From Verrucomicrobiota bacterium (GTDB taxonomy: Bacteria; Verrucomicrobiota; Verrucomicrobiia; Limisphaerales; JAEYXS01), in assembly GCA_023431185.1 (NCBI GenBank), contig JAEYXS010000055.1:1-64000 (forward strand): a stretch of 64,000 bases of DNA. The letters are read 5' to 3'. This document shows positions 18,058-26,429 of the stretch, one piece after another; the first letter of the stretch is position 1; each line of letters starts with the position of its first letter. Under the pieces are notes generated by a model that made no database searches, was not told the DNA's origin, and saw nothing but the letters and a program-made list of their open reading frames with translations. Made by a program: the position numbers and the translations under genes.

Positions 18058-18089
18058 TCTGTGTTCTTCAGTGTTCCATCTGTGGCTAA
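18058..18089 (+). repeat. Dispersed ATCTGTG repeat, copy 4
   Basis: TCTGTGTTCTTCAGTGTTCC then ATCTGTGGCTAA, lying between the terminator at 17986 and the end of the next minus-strand gene. Confidence 0.5.
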
Positions 18090-18103
18090 TAACTCCGTTG
18101 ACT

Positions 18104-18122
18104 GCCCGCCGGTGCAACCGGC
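18104..18122. repeat. Dispersed hairpin repeat GCCCGCCGGTGCAACCGGC
   Basis: Third copy of the hairpin seen at 8399 and 14173; it touches the stop codon of the minus-strand gene that ends at 18122. Confidence 0.5.
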
Positions 18123-19297
18123 TACTTCCTCTTTATCCGCTTCCCCAGCGCCTCGCTCAGCACCTTCTTCTTCTCTTCCTTGATCGCCCGCGTCACTGCC
18201 TGACGCTGCTCCGGCGTGTAATCCGGATTCGCCATCGCCTTGGCCAATTCCGCTTCCGTGGTCTGGTTGATTTGTGCGATCAGCCTCGTATCCTCAGCGT
18301 TCAGCTCCAGCTTCTCCGCCATCTTCAACGCATCGCGATATGCCGGATCTTGTATCTTCTGAAAATCCGCCCACCGCTCCGCCGCGATCACTCCGTTCAT
18401 ATCCCCCAGCAACGCAAGATCCTTTTCCAGCGAAAACTTCTGCCCGTTGGCCGCTGCCTGTTCCTCGGCCGCCTTCAGTTTCTGATACAATGCCCGGAAC
18501 TCCTGCTCGTTCGGCTCGAACCACGCCAGTTCGTTCCGCATCTTGTTCGCCAGCCCGGAAGTCCGCAATTCATACTCCAGCAACTCGCTCCCGTTCAGCA
18601 CCCCCGCCAGCTCCATCTCATGCTGTTTGCGCAGGGCCGCCGCCTTCTGGTTCATCTCCTCTTTGGTCAGGTTCGCCGCCTTGCCTTCCTCGGCCAGCTT
18701 GCGGAACTCATCCTTGTACTTGCTATCCACCTCCTTCACCAGCGCCTGCTTCTCCTCGCTCAAGAAGGCCAGCCGCGCATCGCGTCCCACCCGTTCCTGA
18801 TCCCACGAATACTTCGCCAGCTCGGACTTCAGATCAATGTTGAGCAAAGACCGGATCAAGTCATCCCGCTCCTTTTCCAAGGCCCGCCGGTCCTCCGATT
18901 TGCGCTCGTCCTTCTTGTCCTTCTTGCCTTCCGGCTCCCAATACTTCCACTGTTGCTCCACCGGATGCAGCGCCTTCCACTTCGCCGCGTACAGCTTGTT
19001 CACATCCGCGATGATCAGATCGCGGATGGTCTCTTCCGGGCAACCCGCCGCCCGCAAGTTCGCGATATATCTGATGTAATCCTCCGACTCAATAGTCCGC
19101 CAGTCCAGCTTGGCATACTGCGTGACCACCTCCGTCTCCCCGGGCACCACCACCGTCTCCGTCCGCGTCTTGACGATGGTCTTGGGCACCGGGGCCTCCA
19201 CCTTGACCGGCGCCGGCACCGCCGGGCGGTTCAATACTACCACCGCCAACGCCGCATTCACCACCAGCGAACCCAGCAAAATGCCCGTCTTATTCAT
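18122..19297 (-). CDS. Membrane-anchored coiled-coil protein, unknown
   Basis: A 391-residue protein with one N-terminal membrane anchor or signal (residues 5-24), a Pro/Val-rich linker (PAVPAPVKVEAPVPK), then a long, highly charged, helical region with several coiled-coil stretches (for example around KKDKKDERKSEDRR, near 125-140). I do not recognise the family, although similar anchored helical proteins are common in this phylum. It starts with ATG at 19297, 11 bases from a partial ATCTGTG repeat in its leader. It follows nanA on the same strand but behind a repeat, so linkage to sialic acid use is doubtful. Confidence 0.65.
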   Translation of the reverse strand: MNKTGILLGSLVVNAALAVVVLNRPAVPAPVKVEAPVPKTIVKTRTETVVVPGETEVVTQYAKLDWRTIESEDYIRYIANLRAAGCPEETIRDLIIADVNKLYAAKWKALHPVEQQWKYWEPEGKKDKKDERKSEDRRALEKERDDLIRSLLNIDLKSELAKYSWDQERVGRDARLAFLSEEKQALVKEVDSKYKDEFRKLAEEGKAANLTKEEMNQKAAALRKQHEMELAGVLNGSELLEYELRTSGLANKMRNELAWFEPNEQEFRALYQKLKAAEEQAAANGQKFSLEKDLALLGDMNGVIAAERWADFQKIQDPAYRDALKMAEKLELNAEDTRLIAQINQTTEAELAKAMANPDYTPEQRQAVTRAIKEEKKKVLSEALGKRIKRK

Positions 19298-19307
19298 GTT
19301 TCAGGGA

Positions 19308-19325
19308 CAACCACAGATTATCCAC
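19308..19325 (-). repeat. Partial ATCTGTG repeat in a gene leader
   Basis: Read on the minus strand, GTGGATAATCTGTGGTTG lies 11 bases before the start codon of the gene that begins at 19297. It is a degenerate single-unit copy of the dispersed family. Confidence 0.4.
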
Positions 19326-19388
19326 TATTAAGACGCCATTCCGCTAAAAAACGTTACGCCAAATCCGATTCCCCCTCCCATTTCCCCA

Positions 19389-19420
19389 TCCATGTGATCT
19401 GTGCTTAATCTGTGGCTAAA
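19389..19420 (+). repeat. Dispersed ATCTGTG repeat, copy 5
   Basis: CATGTGATCTGTGCTTA then ATCTGTGGCTAAA, immediately beyond the stop codon of nanA. Confidence 0.5.
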
Positions 19421-19422
19421 AC

Positions 19423-20325
19423 TCACTTCCCAAACCCGACCTTCTCCAGATCCTCCGCCAACGCCTTCTCCTGCACCGGCGTCAAAGACCGCAGCGGCAA
19501 CCGCACCGCCCCGCAATCCAGCCCCAACAGCTTCATGATCGCCTTGCCCGCCGGCAACCCGCCATGCCGGATCATCACTCCAATGATATCATTCGCCTTC
19601 GCCTGTTCCGCTTCCGCCTTCGTCAGATCGCCCTGCCGATACGCCTCCAGCAACCGGTTAAAGATCGGCGCGATATAATTGTAAGTGCTTCCCACCGCGC
19701 CCTTCGCGCCTACCACTAAGCTGCCCAGCAACATCTCGTCGCGCCCGAACAGCACATCGAAACGCCCATTCTCCACCCGCACCGCATTCGCATAATCCAT
19801 CAGGCTCTCATGCGTGAACTTGATCCCCGCAAGATTCGGGATGCGATCCTTAGCCGCTAGCAGGAAATCCGGCACCGGCAAACTCACTCCGGTCATGGAC
19901 GGAATGTGATAATAATAGAACGGCAGATCCGGTGCCGCTGCCGCCACCATCGCACACGTATCCACTAGGTCGCGGATGTTCCCCGGCTTGAAAAAACTCG
20001 GTGACGTCAACGAGGTCGCCGCCGCGCCCATCTCCTGCGCGTGCTCCGCCAGCGCACATGAATCCGCCAGGCAGTTGTGCCCCGTATGCACGATCACCCT
20101 CACCGATGACGCTACCGATCTCACCCACTTCTCCGCCACCTGCTTACGCTCATCCACACTCAGCGACGGTCCTTCACCGGTCGTCCCGCAAACAAACGCT
20201 CCCGCCACCCCGTTCTCGGCCAGATGCCCCGCATAACGCGGAATCAACTCCAGATGCAAAGAACCATCTTCATTGAACGGTGTAAAAGGAGCCGCCACCA
20301 ACCCACGCAATCTCTCAAACTTCAT
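19423..20325 (-). CDS. nanA: N-acetylneuraminate lyase
   Basis: A class I aldolase of the dihydrodipicolinate synthase family that splits N-acetylneuraminate into N-acetylmannosamine and pyruvate. The 300-residue length is typical. Motifs are CGTTGEGPSLS (carboxylate binding), YYYYHIPSMTGV with the catalytic Tyr, and GIKFTHESLMDY with the Schiff-base Lys; the last two match neuraminate lyases rather than DapA. The ATG at 20325 has AGAAAG upstream. It is 24 bases downstream of the mutarotase-transporter fusion, so the two genes form a sialic acid catabolic operon. No nanE or nanK is seen here. Confidence 0.82.
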   Translation of the reverse strand: MKFERLRGLVAAPFTPFNEDGSLHLELIPRYAGHLAENGVAGAFVCGTTGEGPSLSVDERKQVAEKWVRSVASSVRVIVHTGHNCLADSCALAEHAQEMGAAATSLTSPSFFKPGNIRDLVDTCAMVAAAAPDLPFYYYHIPSMTGVSLPVPDFLLAAKDRIPNLAGIKFTHESLMDYANAVRVENGRFDVLFGRDEMLLGSLVVGAKGAVGSTYNYIAPIFNRLLEAYRQGDLTKAEAEQAKANDIIGVMIRHGGLPAGKAIMKLLGLDCGAVRLPLRSLTPVQEKALAEDLEKVGFGK

Positions 20326-20349
20326 AGTGTTACTTTCTGATAAAAATTC

Positions 20350-23007
20350 TCACGCCGCCTTCACCGTATGCCGCGTCAATCCCTCCAGCGGCTTGGCCCG
20401 CGCCGGGATGAGCAAACTTGCCACCCATCCCACCACAAAGCACGTCACCAGACCCACCGCCGCATACCAGTAAAACGGCAGCTTCGTATGCTGCTGCACC
20501 AGGTAGAGCACCACCGCACTCGTCACCGCCCCGGTCAATGCCCCCGGCCCGTTCGCCCGCTTGGTGAAAATGCCCAGCGCGAACAACCCCGCCAGCCCGC
20601 TGCCCGCCAGTCCGATCAACCCGTTGTAGGCATCCCAGAGCGACTTCGTATCCGACTGCGACAGAAACAATGCCGCCACCGTGGCGAACACGCCGAATGC
20701 CGCTGTCAGGATGCGCGCCAGCCGCAGCTCACCCGCTTCATCCGATTTCCCGCCGAAGCGTTTGTAAAAATCCGTCATGATCGCCGTCACCACACTGTTC
20801 AGGCTGCCCGACACCGTTGATTGCGCCGCCGCAAACACACCGGCGATCACCAATCCCGCCACGCCCATCGGCAAGTTCTGCATGATGAACGCCGGGAAGA
20901 TGGCGTCCGTGGTTTGCGCCGGGTCCAGCTTCTCCGGATGTGACTTGAAATAGACGAACAAAGCGGTGCCGATTGCGAAGAAGATCGCCGTAGAGGGGAT
21001 CGCCAGGATTGCATTCGTCCAGATGGACTTCGCCGCCAATTTCTCATCCGATGTGGTCATGTACCGTTGCACCACTGCCTGATCGCTCGTGTAAGGCACC
21101 AAGTTGATGAATGTATAACCGACGATGATCGCCCAGAACGCATCCGTGGTCGTCCGCGGATCGAGACCGAGATTGAACATGTGAAACTTGTTGTCGCTCG
21201 CGGCCGTGGTCCAAAAACCGCTGAAACCTCCATCACCGCCAAAAACGATCAGCAGCAGGCTCACGATCGCCGCCCCTAGCAGAACGACTGTCTGCGCCAC
21301 ATCCGTCCACACCACCGCCTCCATGCCGCCCATCACCGTGTAGGCTACACAAAGCACCCCCATCAGGATGATGCACGTCTGCACATTCAGATCACTCACC
21401 GTCGCTAGTGCCAATGAAGGGAGGAGGAGTACGATCGCCTGCCGTCCCACCTGAAACAAAATGAAGGCCACGCTACCATACATCCGTGCGGCCAGATTGA
21501 ACCGTCGCTCCAGATATTCGTAAGCCGAGGTGATGTTCAATTGCCGGAAGAACGGCAGGTAGAACGCGACGATGACCGGCACCAGCAGCAGGATCGGAAA
21601 ATTAGCCCACGCGAAAACCCAGTCCGAAGAGTAAGCCTTGGCCGGGATGGCCATGAACGTGAGCGAGCTCAACATCGTGGCATAGATGCTCAAACCGGCC
21701 GCCCACCAAGGGATGCGCCCGCTTGCCTTGAAGTAATCTTCCGTATTCTTGTTCTTCCGCGTGCAGAACCACCCGATGCCCAGCATCGCCCCCAGATACC
21801 CGACCAATGTCGCATAGTTCACCGCCCCAAACGACGCCTTCCGCTGGATCACCTGTCCGCTCCACACCTCCGGCGAACGGAGGCCCGGCTGCTTCTCTCC
21901 GCTGACCACGATGAACTTTCCGCTCCATTCCACCACTGGCACCGTGACCTTCGAGAACGGCACCTCGCCCCGCGTCGTCCACGTATCTGTGATCGTGTGA
22001 TAAGCGAGTACGTCGCGCGGAAACCCTTTGTGCTCGGTGGGTGCTACGCTGACCTGCGTCCCATCATCACCGCCCATCACCAGCAGATGCGCTTGCCCGA
22101 TGGCTGGCGCGGGCGATGGAGCCGCCACCGAAACGCGCGGCAAATCTGCAATGCGTTTCCACCCCTTCCCCGGCGTGTAACGATACGCATCACGCAACCA
22201 TTCCCGCGCTGGCTTCCCCTCCGCATCCGCCTTCAACCCTGCACCGCTTAAGAGAAAGAACGAGCCGTCCTGCACGCCTGCTGTCGCCAGCATTCGTCCT
22301 GAGCCCGGCAAAGGCTCCAACTCCTTCCACCCTGCGTCGAGCTTGGTCAGATCCAGTGCCCAGAGCGTATTCAGTGCTAGCGTAGAAGTCGGCGTCTCAA
22401 TCCCACCCGCGATATAGATCGTGTTCTTGAGCAACGCCCCCGACATGTTCGCACATGCCTTGGGCAACGCGGGTAATGCCGTCGTCTTGAGCGTCCCATT
22501 CACCCATTCCAACCGGAACACTTCCGCGTGATGCCCGCCCGCATCACTCCCGCCGATGCAGATGATCCCCTCCTTCGTTGAGATGGTGACGCCATATCCC
22601 AACGGCCTCGGCAGCTTCCCGATGACCTTCCATTCACCATCCGGTTTCTCCAGCGCATACACCGTATCATACCAGATTTTCGTACCACCTTCCCACGGCC
22701 GCTTGTCCGGAAAATTCGCCCCACCCGCCACGATCAAGGCGCCATTATGCACCCCTGCAAACACCGAGGCGAAGCCCTCCTTGTCCGGGAGATTCGGCAG
22801 CTTGCTCCACGCCAGCACATCATTCGTTCCTTCCGCATGGAGAGTTGAAGAACTGCCCGTCAGGATGGCCATAAAAATCAGCAGTACACAGGCCGCCCGT
22901 CGCCATAGTGAAAAACCCGCACGCGCCACCGCGCGCGTAGCAGAAATGATATGGCAGAAACAGTCCGTCACGTGATTTGCCCAACCTAATAACACAAACC
23001 CGTCCAA
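20350..23007 (-). CDS. Kelch mutarotase (NanM-like) fused to Na+/solute symporter
   Basis: An 885-residue two-part protein. Residues about 60-370 form a kelch beta-propeller with repeated GG motifs, similar to the sialic acid mutarotase NanM (cyclically permuted type). From about 395 to 870 it is a sodium:solute symporter of the SSS family with some 13 membrane segments (for example WWAAGLSIYATMLSSLTFMA). A signal-like hydrophobic stretch precedes the propeller (ACVLLIFMAILTG), which places it in the periplasm. The fusion would convert and import the same sugar. Context with nanA supports sialic acid. The start is uncertain: TTG at 23007 is the longest, and GTG codons further in are possible. 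Confidence 0.8.
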   Translation of the reverse strand: MDGFVLLGWANHVTDCFCHIISATRAVARAGFSLWRRAACVLLIFMAILTGSSSTLHAEGTNDVLAWSKLPNLPDKEGFASVFAGVHNGALIVAGGANFPDKRPWEGGTKIWYDTVYALEKPDGEWKVIGKLPRPLGYGVTISTKEGIICIGGSDAGGHHAEVFRLEWVNGTLKTTALPALPKACANMSGALLKNTIYIAGGIETPTSTLALNTLWALDLTKLDAGWKELEPLPGSGRMLATAGVQDGSFFLLSGAGLKADAEGKPAREWLRDAYRYTPGKGWKRIADLPRVSVAAPSPAPAIGQAHLLVMGGDDGTQVSVAPTEHKGFPRDVLAYHTITDTWTTRGEVPFSKVTVPVVEWSGKFIVVSGEKQPGLRSPEVWSGQVIQRKASFGAVNYATLVGYLGAMLGIGWFCTRKNKNTEDYFKASGRIPWWAAGLSIYATMLSSLTFMAIPAKAYSSDWVFAWANFPILLLVPVIVAFYLPFFRQLNITSAYEYLERRFNLAARMYGSVAFILFQVGRQAIVLLLPSLALATVSDLNVQTCIILMGVLCVAYTVMGGMEAVVWTDVAQTVVLLGAAIVSLLLIVFGGDGGFSGFWTTAASDNKFHMFNLGLDPRTTTDAFWAIIVGYTFINLVPYTSDQAVVQRYMTTSDEKLAAKSIWTNAILAIPSTAIFFAIGTALFVYFKSHPEKLDPAQTTDAIFPAFIMQNLPMGVAGLVIAGVFAAAQSTVSGSLNSVVTAIMTDFYKRFGGKSDEAGELRLARILTAAFGVFATVAALFLSQSDTKSLWDAYNGLIGLAGSGLAGLFALGIFTKRANGPGALTGAVTSAVVLYLVQQHTKLPFYWYAAVGLVTCFVVGWVASLLIPARAKPLEGLTRHTVKAA

Positions 23008-23061
23008 ACGAGAACCAAAGACTGGTCAAATCATCTAACCAGATAACTTCTCCTCATTTTC

Positions 23062-23096
23062 CCATCTGTGTGATCCGTGTTTAATCTGTGGCTATA
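23062..23096 (+). repeat. Dispersed ATCTGTG repeat, copy 6
   Basis: Units ATCTGTGTG, ATCCGTGTTT and AATCTGTGGCTATAA, placed between the DUF1080 terminator and the start of the fusion gene. Confidence 0.5.
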
Positions 23097-23132
23097 AGAA
23101 AAAAACTGGCCGGAGTCCCCTCCGGCCAGTTT
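23096..23132 (-). terminator. Rho-independent terminator after the DUF1080 gene
   Basis: On the minus strand the perfect stem AAACTGGCCGGA/TCCGGCCAGTTT with a six-base loop is followed by TTTTCTT. Confidence 0.88.
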
Positions 23133-23157
23133 CGCTCAAATCATGTACGTTCGCCAC

Positions 23158-23838
23158 TTACTCCAACGACTTGATCTTGATATTCCGATACCACACCGGC
23201 GCCTGCGCCTTGCCGTGCAGTCCTTGGAAACCGATTGGTCCCTTGCGCGCAAAATCCTTGAGGGCCTTCGGGAACTTGTTCGGCGTGCCATCCGGGTTCT
23301 TCTTCACTTCCGGCCAGTTATCCAGGTTTGCATCGATGATCGTCTCGCCATTAAGCACCACCGTCACCTTGCTGCCCTTGCACGTGATCGTATAGCGGTT
23401 CCATTCACCCACCGGTTTCGCCGCGCTCTTGGACGGCGGCATCGCATCATAGAGCGCGCCCACCATGCCATACTTGGAGCCATCCGCACCCGCATGCACC
23501 TGGATCTCCAGCGCCGCCAGCACATTCTTCGTATCCCCCGAGCGCAGGAATACGCCACTGTTCGCTTCCTCCGCCACCTTGAATTCCAGATCGAGAATGA
23601 AATCGCCGTAGGAATCCTTCGTCCACAGCGTGTTATGATGCTTCGCCACCAGCACACCATTCTCCACCATCCAATGCTCGCCACCCACGGCATTGGAGAG
23701 GTCGGACTTCAAAAGGTCCTGCCACTTGGCGGTGTCCGGATGCCCCTTGGCATCGGCGGCTGGCAACGATGAGGTGAAAACGAGTGCCAGCCCCAACAAA
23801 ACCGGGGCCAGAGCGTTCTTAAAGAGAATGCGGATCAT
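23158..23838 (-). CDS. DUF1080 (3-keto-disaccharide hydrolase-like) secreted protein
   Basis: A 226-residue exported protein with a signal peptide (1-28, ending PAADA). The rest is a single concanavalin-like DUF1080 domain with the conserved GDFILDLEFKV, SGVFLRSGD and ALEIQVHA motifs and the late WNRYTITCKG strand. Relatives include glycoside hydrolases acting on 3-keto sugars, but many members have unknown substrates. It is monocistronic, with its own strong terminator, and divergent from the DJ-1/PfpI gene. Confidence 0.85.
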   Translation of the reverse strand: MIRILFKNALAPVLLGLALVFTSSLPAADAKGHPDTAKWQDLLKSDLSNAVGGEHWMVENGVLVAKHHNTLWTKDSYGDFILDLEFKVAEEANSGVFLRSGDTKNVLAALEIQVHAGADGSKYGMVGALYDAMPPSKSAAKPVGEWNRYTITCKGSKVTVVLNGETIIDANLDNWPEVKKNPDGTPNKFPKALKDFARKGPIGFQGLHGKAQAPVWYRNIKIKSLE

Positions 23839-24144
23839 GTACTGAGACTCGCATGTTCCCGCCCGCCCTCAAGCGGAAAATAGGCACGCATTCCCTCGGC
23901 AACACAGGTGTCCCTTCGCACCTCAACCGTATTTTTTGGCTCACGCCGTTTGCGGCATCTCCCCCCTCTTTCATATTGCACTTCATCTTACTGGTTCGTG
24001 CGCGTTCAGCAGGAAAATGGGGCCACCGTCAGATGTGTTGGCGCGAGTCCGTCTCTCAACCGGATTCATCCTGCCATAAGATTTCAGTATCCTCCCGCTT
24101 GTGCGTTTGCCCAACTGTGGCACTCTTTCCCCGGAGAACTTGTT
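23839..24144. other. 306-base divergent intergenic region
   Basis: Separates the DUF1080 gene (minus) and the PfpI gene (plus), so it should hold both promoters. I see no clear operator, repeat or RNA structure. Confidence 0.4.
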
Positions 24145-24726
24145 ATGAGCGCAAAAAAGATCCTGATGATCACTGGCGATTTCGTCGAAGACTACGAGAA
24201 CATGGTCCCCTTCCAGGCGTTGCAGATGGTTGGCCACACCGTCCACGCCGTCTGCCCTGGCAAGAAAGCAGGCGAGCAGGTCCGCACCGCCATCCACGAC
24301 TTCGAGGGCGACCAGACCTACAGCGAGAAACCTGGCCACAACTTCACTCTCAACGCCACCTTCGCCGAGATCAAAGCTGCCGACTACGACGCCCTCCTCA
24401 TCCCCGGCGGCCGCGCTCCCGAGTATCTCCGCCTGAACTCCGAGGTGCTGGACCTGGTCCGCCACTTTGCCAACGCCAACAAGCCCATCGCCGCCGTCTG
24501 CCATGGGGTGCAACTCCTCACCGCTGCCGGTGTCGTCAAAGGTCGCAAATGCGCCGCCTACTACGCCTGCGGCCCCGAAGTGACCTTGGCCGGCGGTGAT
24601 TTCCGAAACATCGAAGTAGACGGTGCCTACGTTGATGGCAACCTCGTGACTGCCCCCGCCTGGCCCGCCCACCCCGCCTGGCTCGCCAAGTTCCTCGAAG
24701 TCTTAGGCACCAGAATCACGCTGTGA
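24145..24726 (+). CDS. DJ-1/PfpI family protein
   Basis: A 193-residue cytosolic protein of the class I glutamine amidotransferase-like superfamily. The nucleophile elbow AAVCHGVQLL carries the reactive Cys followed by His, and the acidic residue of the family triad is in GDFVEDYE. Related proteins act as glyoxalase/deglycase-type or general stress proteins; the reaction of this one is not determined. The ATG at 24145 has GGAGA seven bases upstream, better than the longer in-frame extension, which lacks family similarity. Downstream is a dispersed hairpin repeat. Confidence 0.82.
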   Translation: MSAKKILMITGDFVEDYENMVPFQALQMVGHTVHAVCPGKKAGEQVRTAIHDFEGDQTYSEKPGHNFTLNATFAEIKAADYDALLIPGGRAPEYLRLNSEVLDLVRHFANANKPIAAVCHGVQLLTAAGVVKGRKCAAYYACGPEVTLAGGDFRNIEVDGAYVDGNLVTAPAWPAHPAWLAKFLEVLGTRITL

Positions 24727-24730
24727 CTTC

Positions 24731-24760
24731 AGTGGAGCGTGGGTTGTCCTCAACCCGCAG
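24731..24760 (+). repeat. Dispersed hairpin repeat, TGGAGCG family
   Basis: AGTGGAGCG then a GGGTTG/CAACCC hairpin and CGCAG, five bases after the PfpI stop codon; same layout as 8312-8338. Confidence 0.55.
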
Positions 24761-24840
24761 CAACGTCCAAAGACAACGGTCGCCATTGAATAATCAATTG
24801 CTTGAGCACTTGCACGCTGCTCTTCCGTGGCCGCCCCATT

Positions 24841-26271
24841 TCACTTCTCCGCGATACAATACAAACTCTGATGACCGCGCAGAAAAAGCTCCTTTCCCAC
24901 CGCCGCCGGTGACGCATCGATCCGGTCATCCAGCTTGTTCGTCGCCAGCACCTCCAGCTTCGCGCTGTTCTTCAAGACCAGCGCCCCGCCATCCCGCCCG
25001 ATTACGTACACCTTGTCCGCCACCCCCAGCGGCGAAGCGTAGATCCCGTTCACGCCCGTCAAACGTTCCTCCACGTAATGCGGCGTACCCTTGATGGCAT
25101 CGAAGCACGAGATGAAAGCATCGTTCACCTTGTGGAAATACAACTTGTCCCCATACAGCAACGGCGACGGCACATACGGCGTGCCGCGATCAAACTTCCA
25201 CGCGATGGCCTCCGTCCCAGTCAGATCACCCGTCTTGCCCAGCTTGATCGCGTGCAAGGCGCTGCCACGGAAACCGCTCATCACATACACCATCCCATGC
25301 CCGGCCACCGGCGAAGGAATCACGTTCACCGTCTGCCCGCCGCTCTCCCAAACTACGTCACCCGTCTTCAGATCATACGCCCGCACCTTCGTCGTCGCGT
25401 TCACGATCGCCTGCGGTTTGCCGTTCACCTCGAGGATCAATGGCGTCGCCCACGAAGTCACTTCCGGGCGGTCTTTCCGCCACAGCTCCTTGCCCGTGTG
25501 CTTGTCCAACGCCACGATGAATGAATTCGCCTCCTGGTCCCAAGTCTGCACCAGCACATCCCCGTGGAGCGCCGTGGAACTCCCCTCACCAAAACCGTTA
25601 CGCGTCGTCATGTTCCCCAGATCCACCTCCCATTTCACATTGCCGTCCATATCTAGGCAATAAGTCCCGCGCGAACCGAAAGTGAGGTAGAGATGCTTCC
25701 CATCCGTGACCGGCGAGGCCGAGGCGAAACCATGATCCCGATGATGCCCCTCATGCGGCACCTCCTCGCGTACCGTCTTCTGCCAGATCGTCTTGCCGTT
25801 GGAACGATCCAGGCAAAGCACCACAAATTGATATTTGTCCGTCGGCTTTTCCGAACCGAACCCTCCTCCGCCACCGCGCTTGCCCTTCTGCCCCGGTCCA
25901 CCCGGAGGCGGCCCGCCCGGACCACCCGGTCCCGGCCCCTTCGGCTGCGCCACTTGCGCTGCCGGCACCGGACTGGGTAATGCGGCCGTCGGGCTGAGGC
26001 TCTTGATCGCCGTCAGGAGAAATACTTTATTTCCCCAGATGATTGGCGTAGATGTGCCGAAGCCCGGCGTCTTCACCTTCCACTTCACATTCTTGCCCTC
26101 GGCCCATTCTATCGGTGGAGTCGCCTTAGGGGCCACGCCATCTGCATTCGGCCCCCGCCACTGATGCCAGTTCTGCTCGATCTCCGCCTTCGTCGCCGCG
26201 AAGAGAGAGTCAGCGCCAAACGCCATCAGACCAAAGGCCAGCAATGAATGAAGTGGGGATTTCATAAGCAT
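24841..26271 (-). CDS. Secreted PQQ-type beta-propeller protein
   Basis: A 476-residue exported protein with a signal peptide (about 1-26) followed by an eight-blade-like propeller of PQQ/outer-membrane BamB type, recognisable from WRGPNADG, repeated DGKHLYLTFGSRGTYCLD-like blades and VNVIPSPVAGHGMVYV. An unusual low-complexity insertion of Pro, Gly and Lys (near residues 105-135, GPGPGGPGGPPPGGPG) lies in an early loop. No haem or catalytic residues are visible, so it is more likely structural or binding than a dehydrogenase. ATG codons at 26271 and 26265 are both possible starts. Confidence 0.82.
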   Translation of the reverse strand: MLMKSPLHSLLAFGLMAFGADSLFAATKAEIEQNWHQWRGPNADGVAPKATPPIEWAEGKNVKWKVKTPGFGTSTPIIWGNKVFLLTAIKSLSPTAALPSPVPAAQVAQPKGPGPGGPGGPPPGGPGQKGKRGGGGGFGSEKPTDKYQFVVLCLDRSNGKTIWQKTVREEVPHEGHHRDHGFASASPVTDGKHLYLTFGSRGTYCLDMDGNVKWEVDLGNMTTRNGFGEGSSTALHGDVLVQTWDQEANSFIVALDKHTGKELWRKDRPEVTSWATPLILEVNGKPQAIVNATTKVRAYDLKTGDVVWESGGQTVNVIPSPVAGHGMVYVMSGFRGSALHAIKLGKTGDLTGTEAIAWKFDRGTPYVPSPLLYGDKLYFHKVNDAFISCFDAIKGTPHYVEERLTGVNGIYASPLGVADKVYVIGRDGGALVLKNSAKLEVLATNKLDDRIDASPAAVGKELFLRGHQSLYCIAEK

Positions 26272-26429
26272 AGTTGTCAGAAATTAAACGCCTCGAAACA
26301 AGAAAAGTTGCACCAGGAGTTGAGTGTGCAATCCACCGGAGCGTTCAAAAGTTAAGAGATAAAATTTCATCCTCCCAGACTGGCGAACTCCTCACCCCTT
26401 CGCTATAGTGCCTCTAACCCCAACCAGTT

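Noticed and set aside
18071..19408. Long plus-strand frame (445 codons) opposite the coiled-coil gene
   Set aside because: Antisense shadow caused by high GC at third positions; rich in Arg, Leu and His. The same explains the long antisense frames over leuC, gdhA and the nitrate genes.
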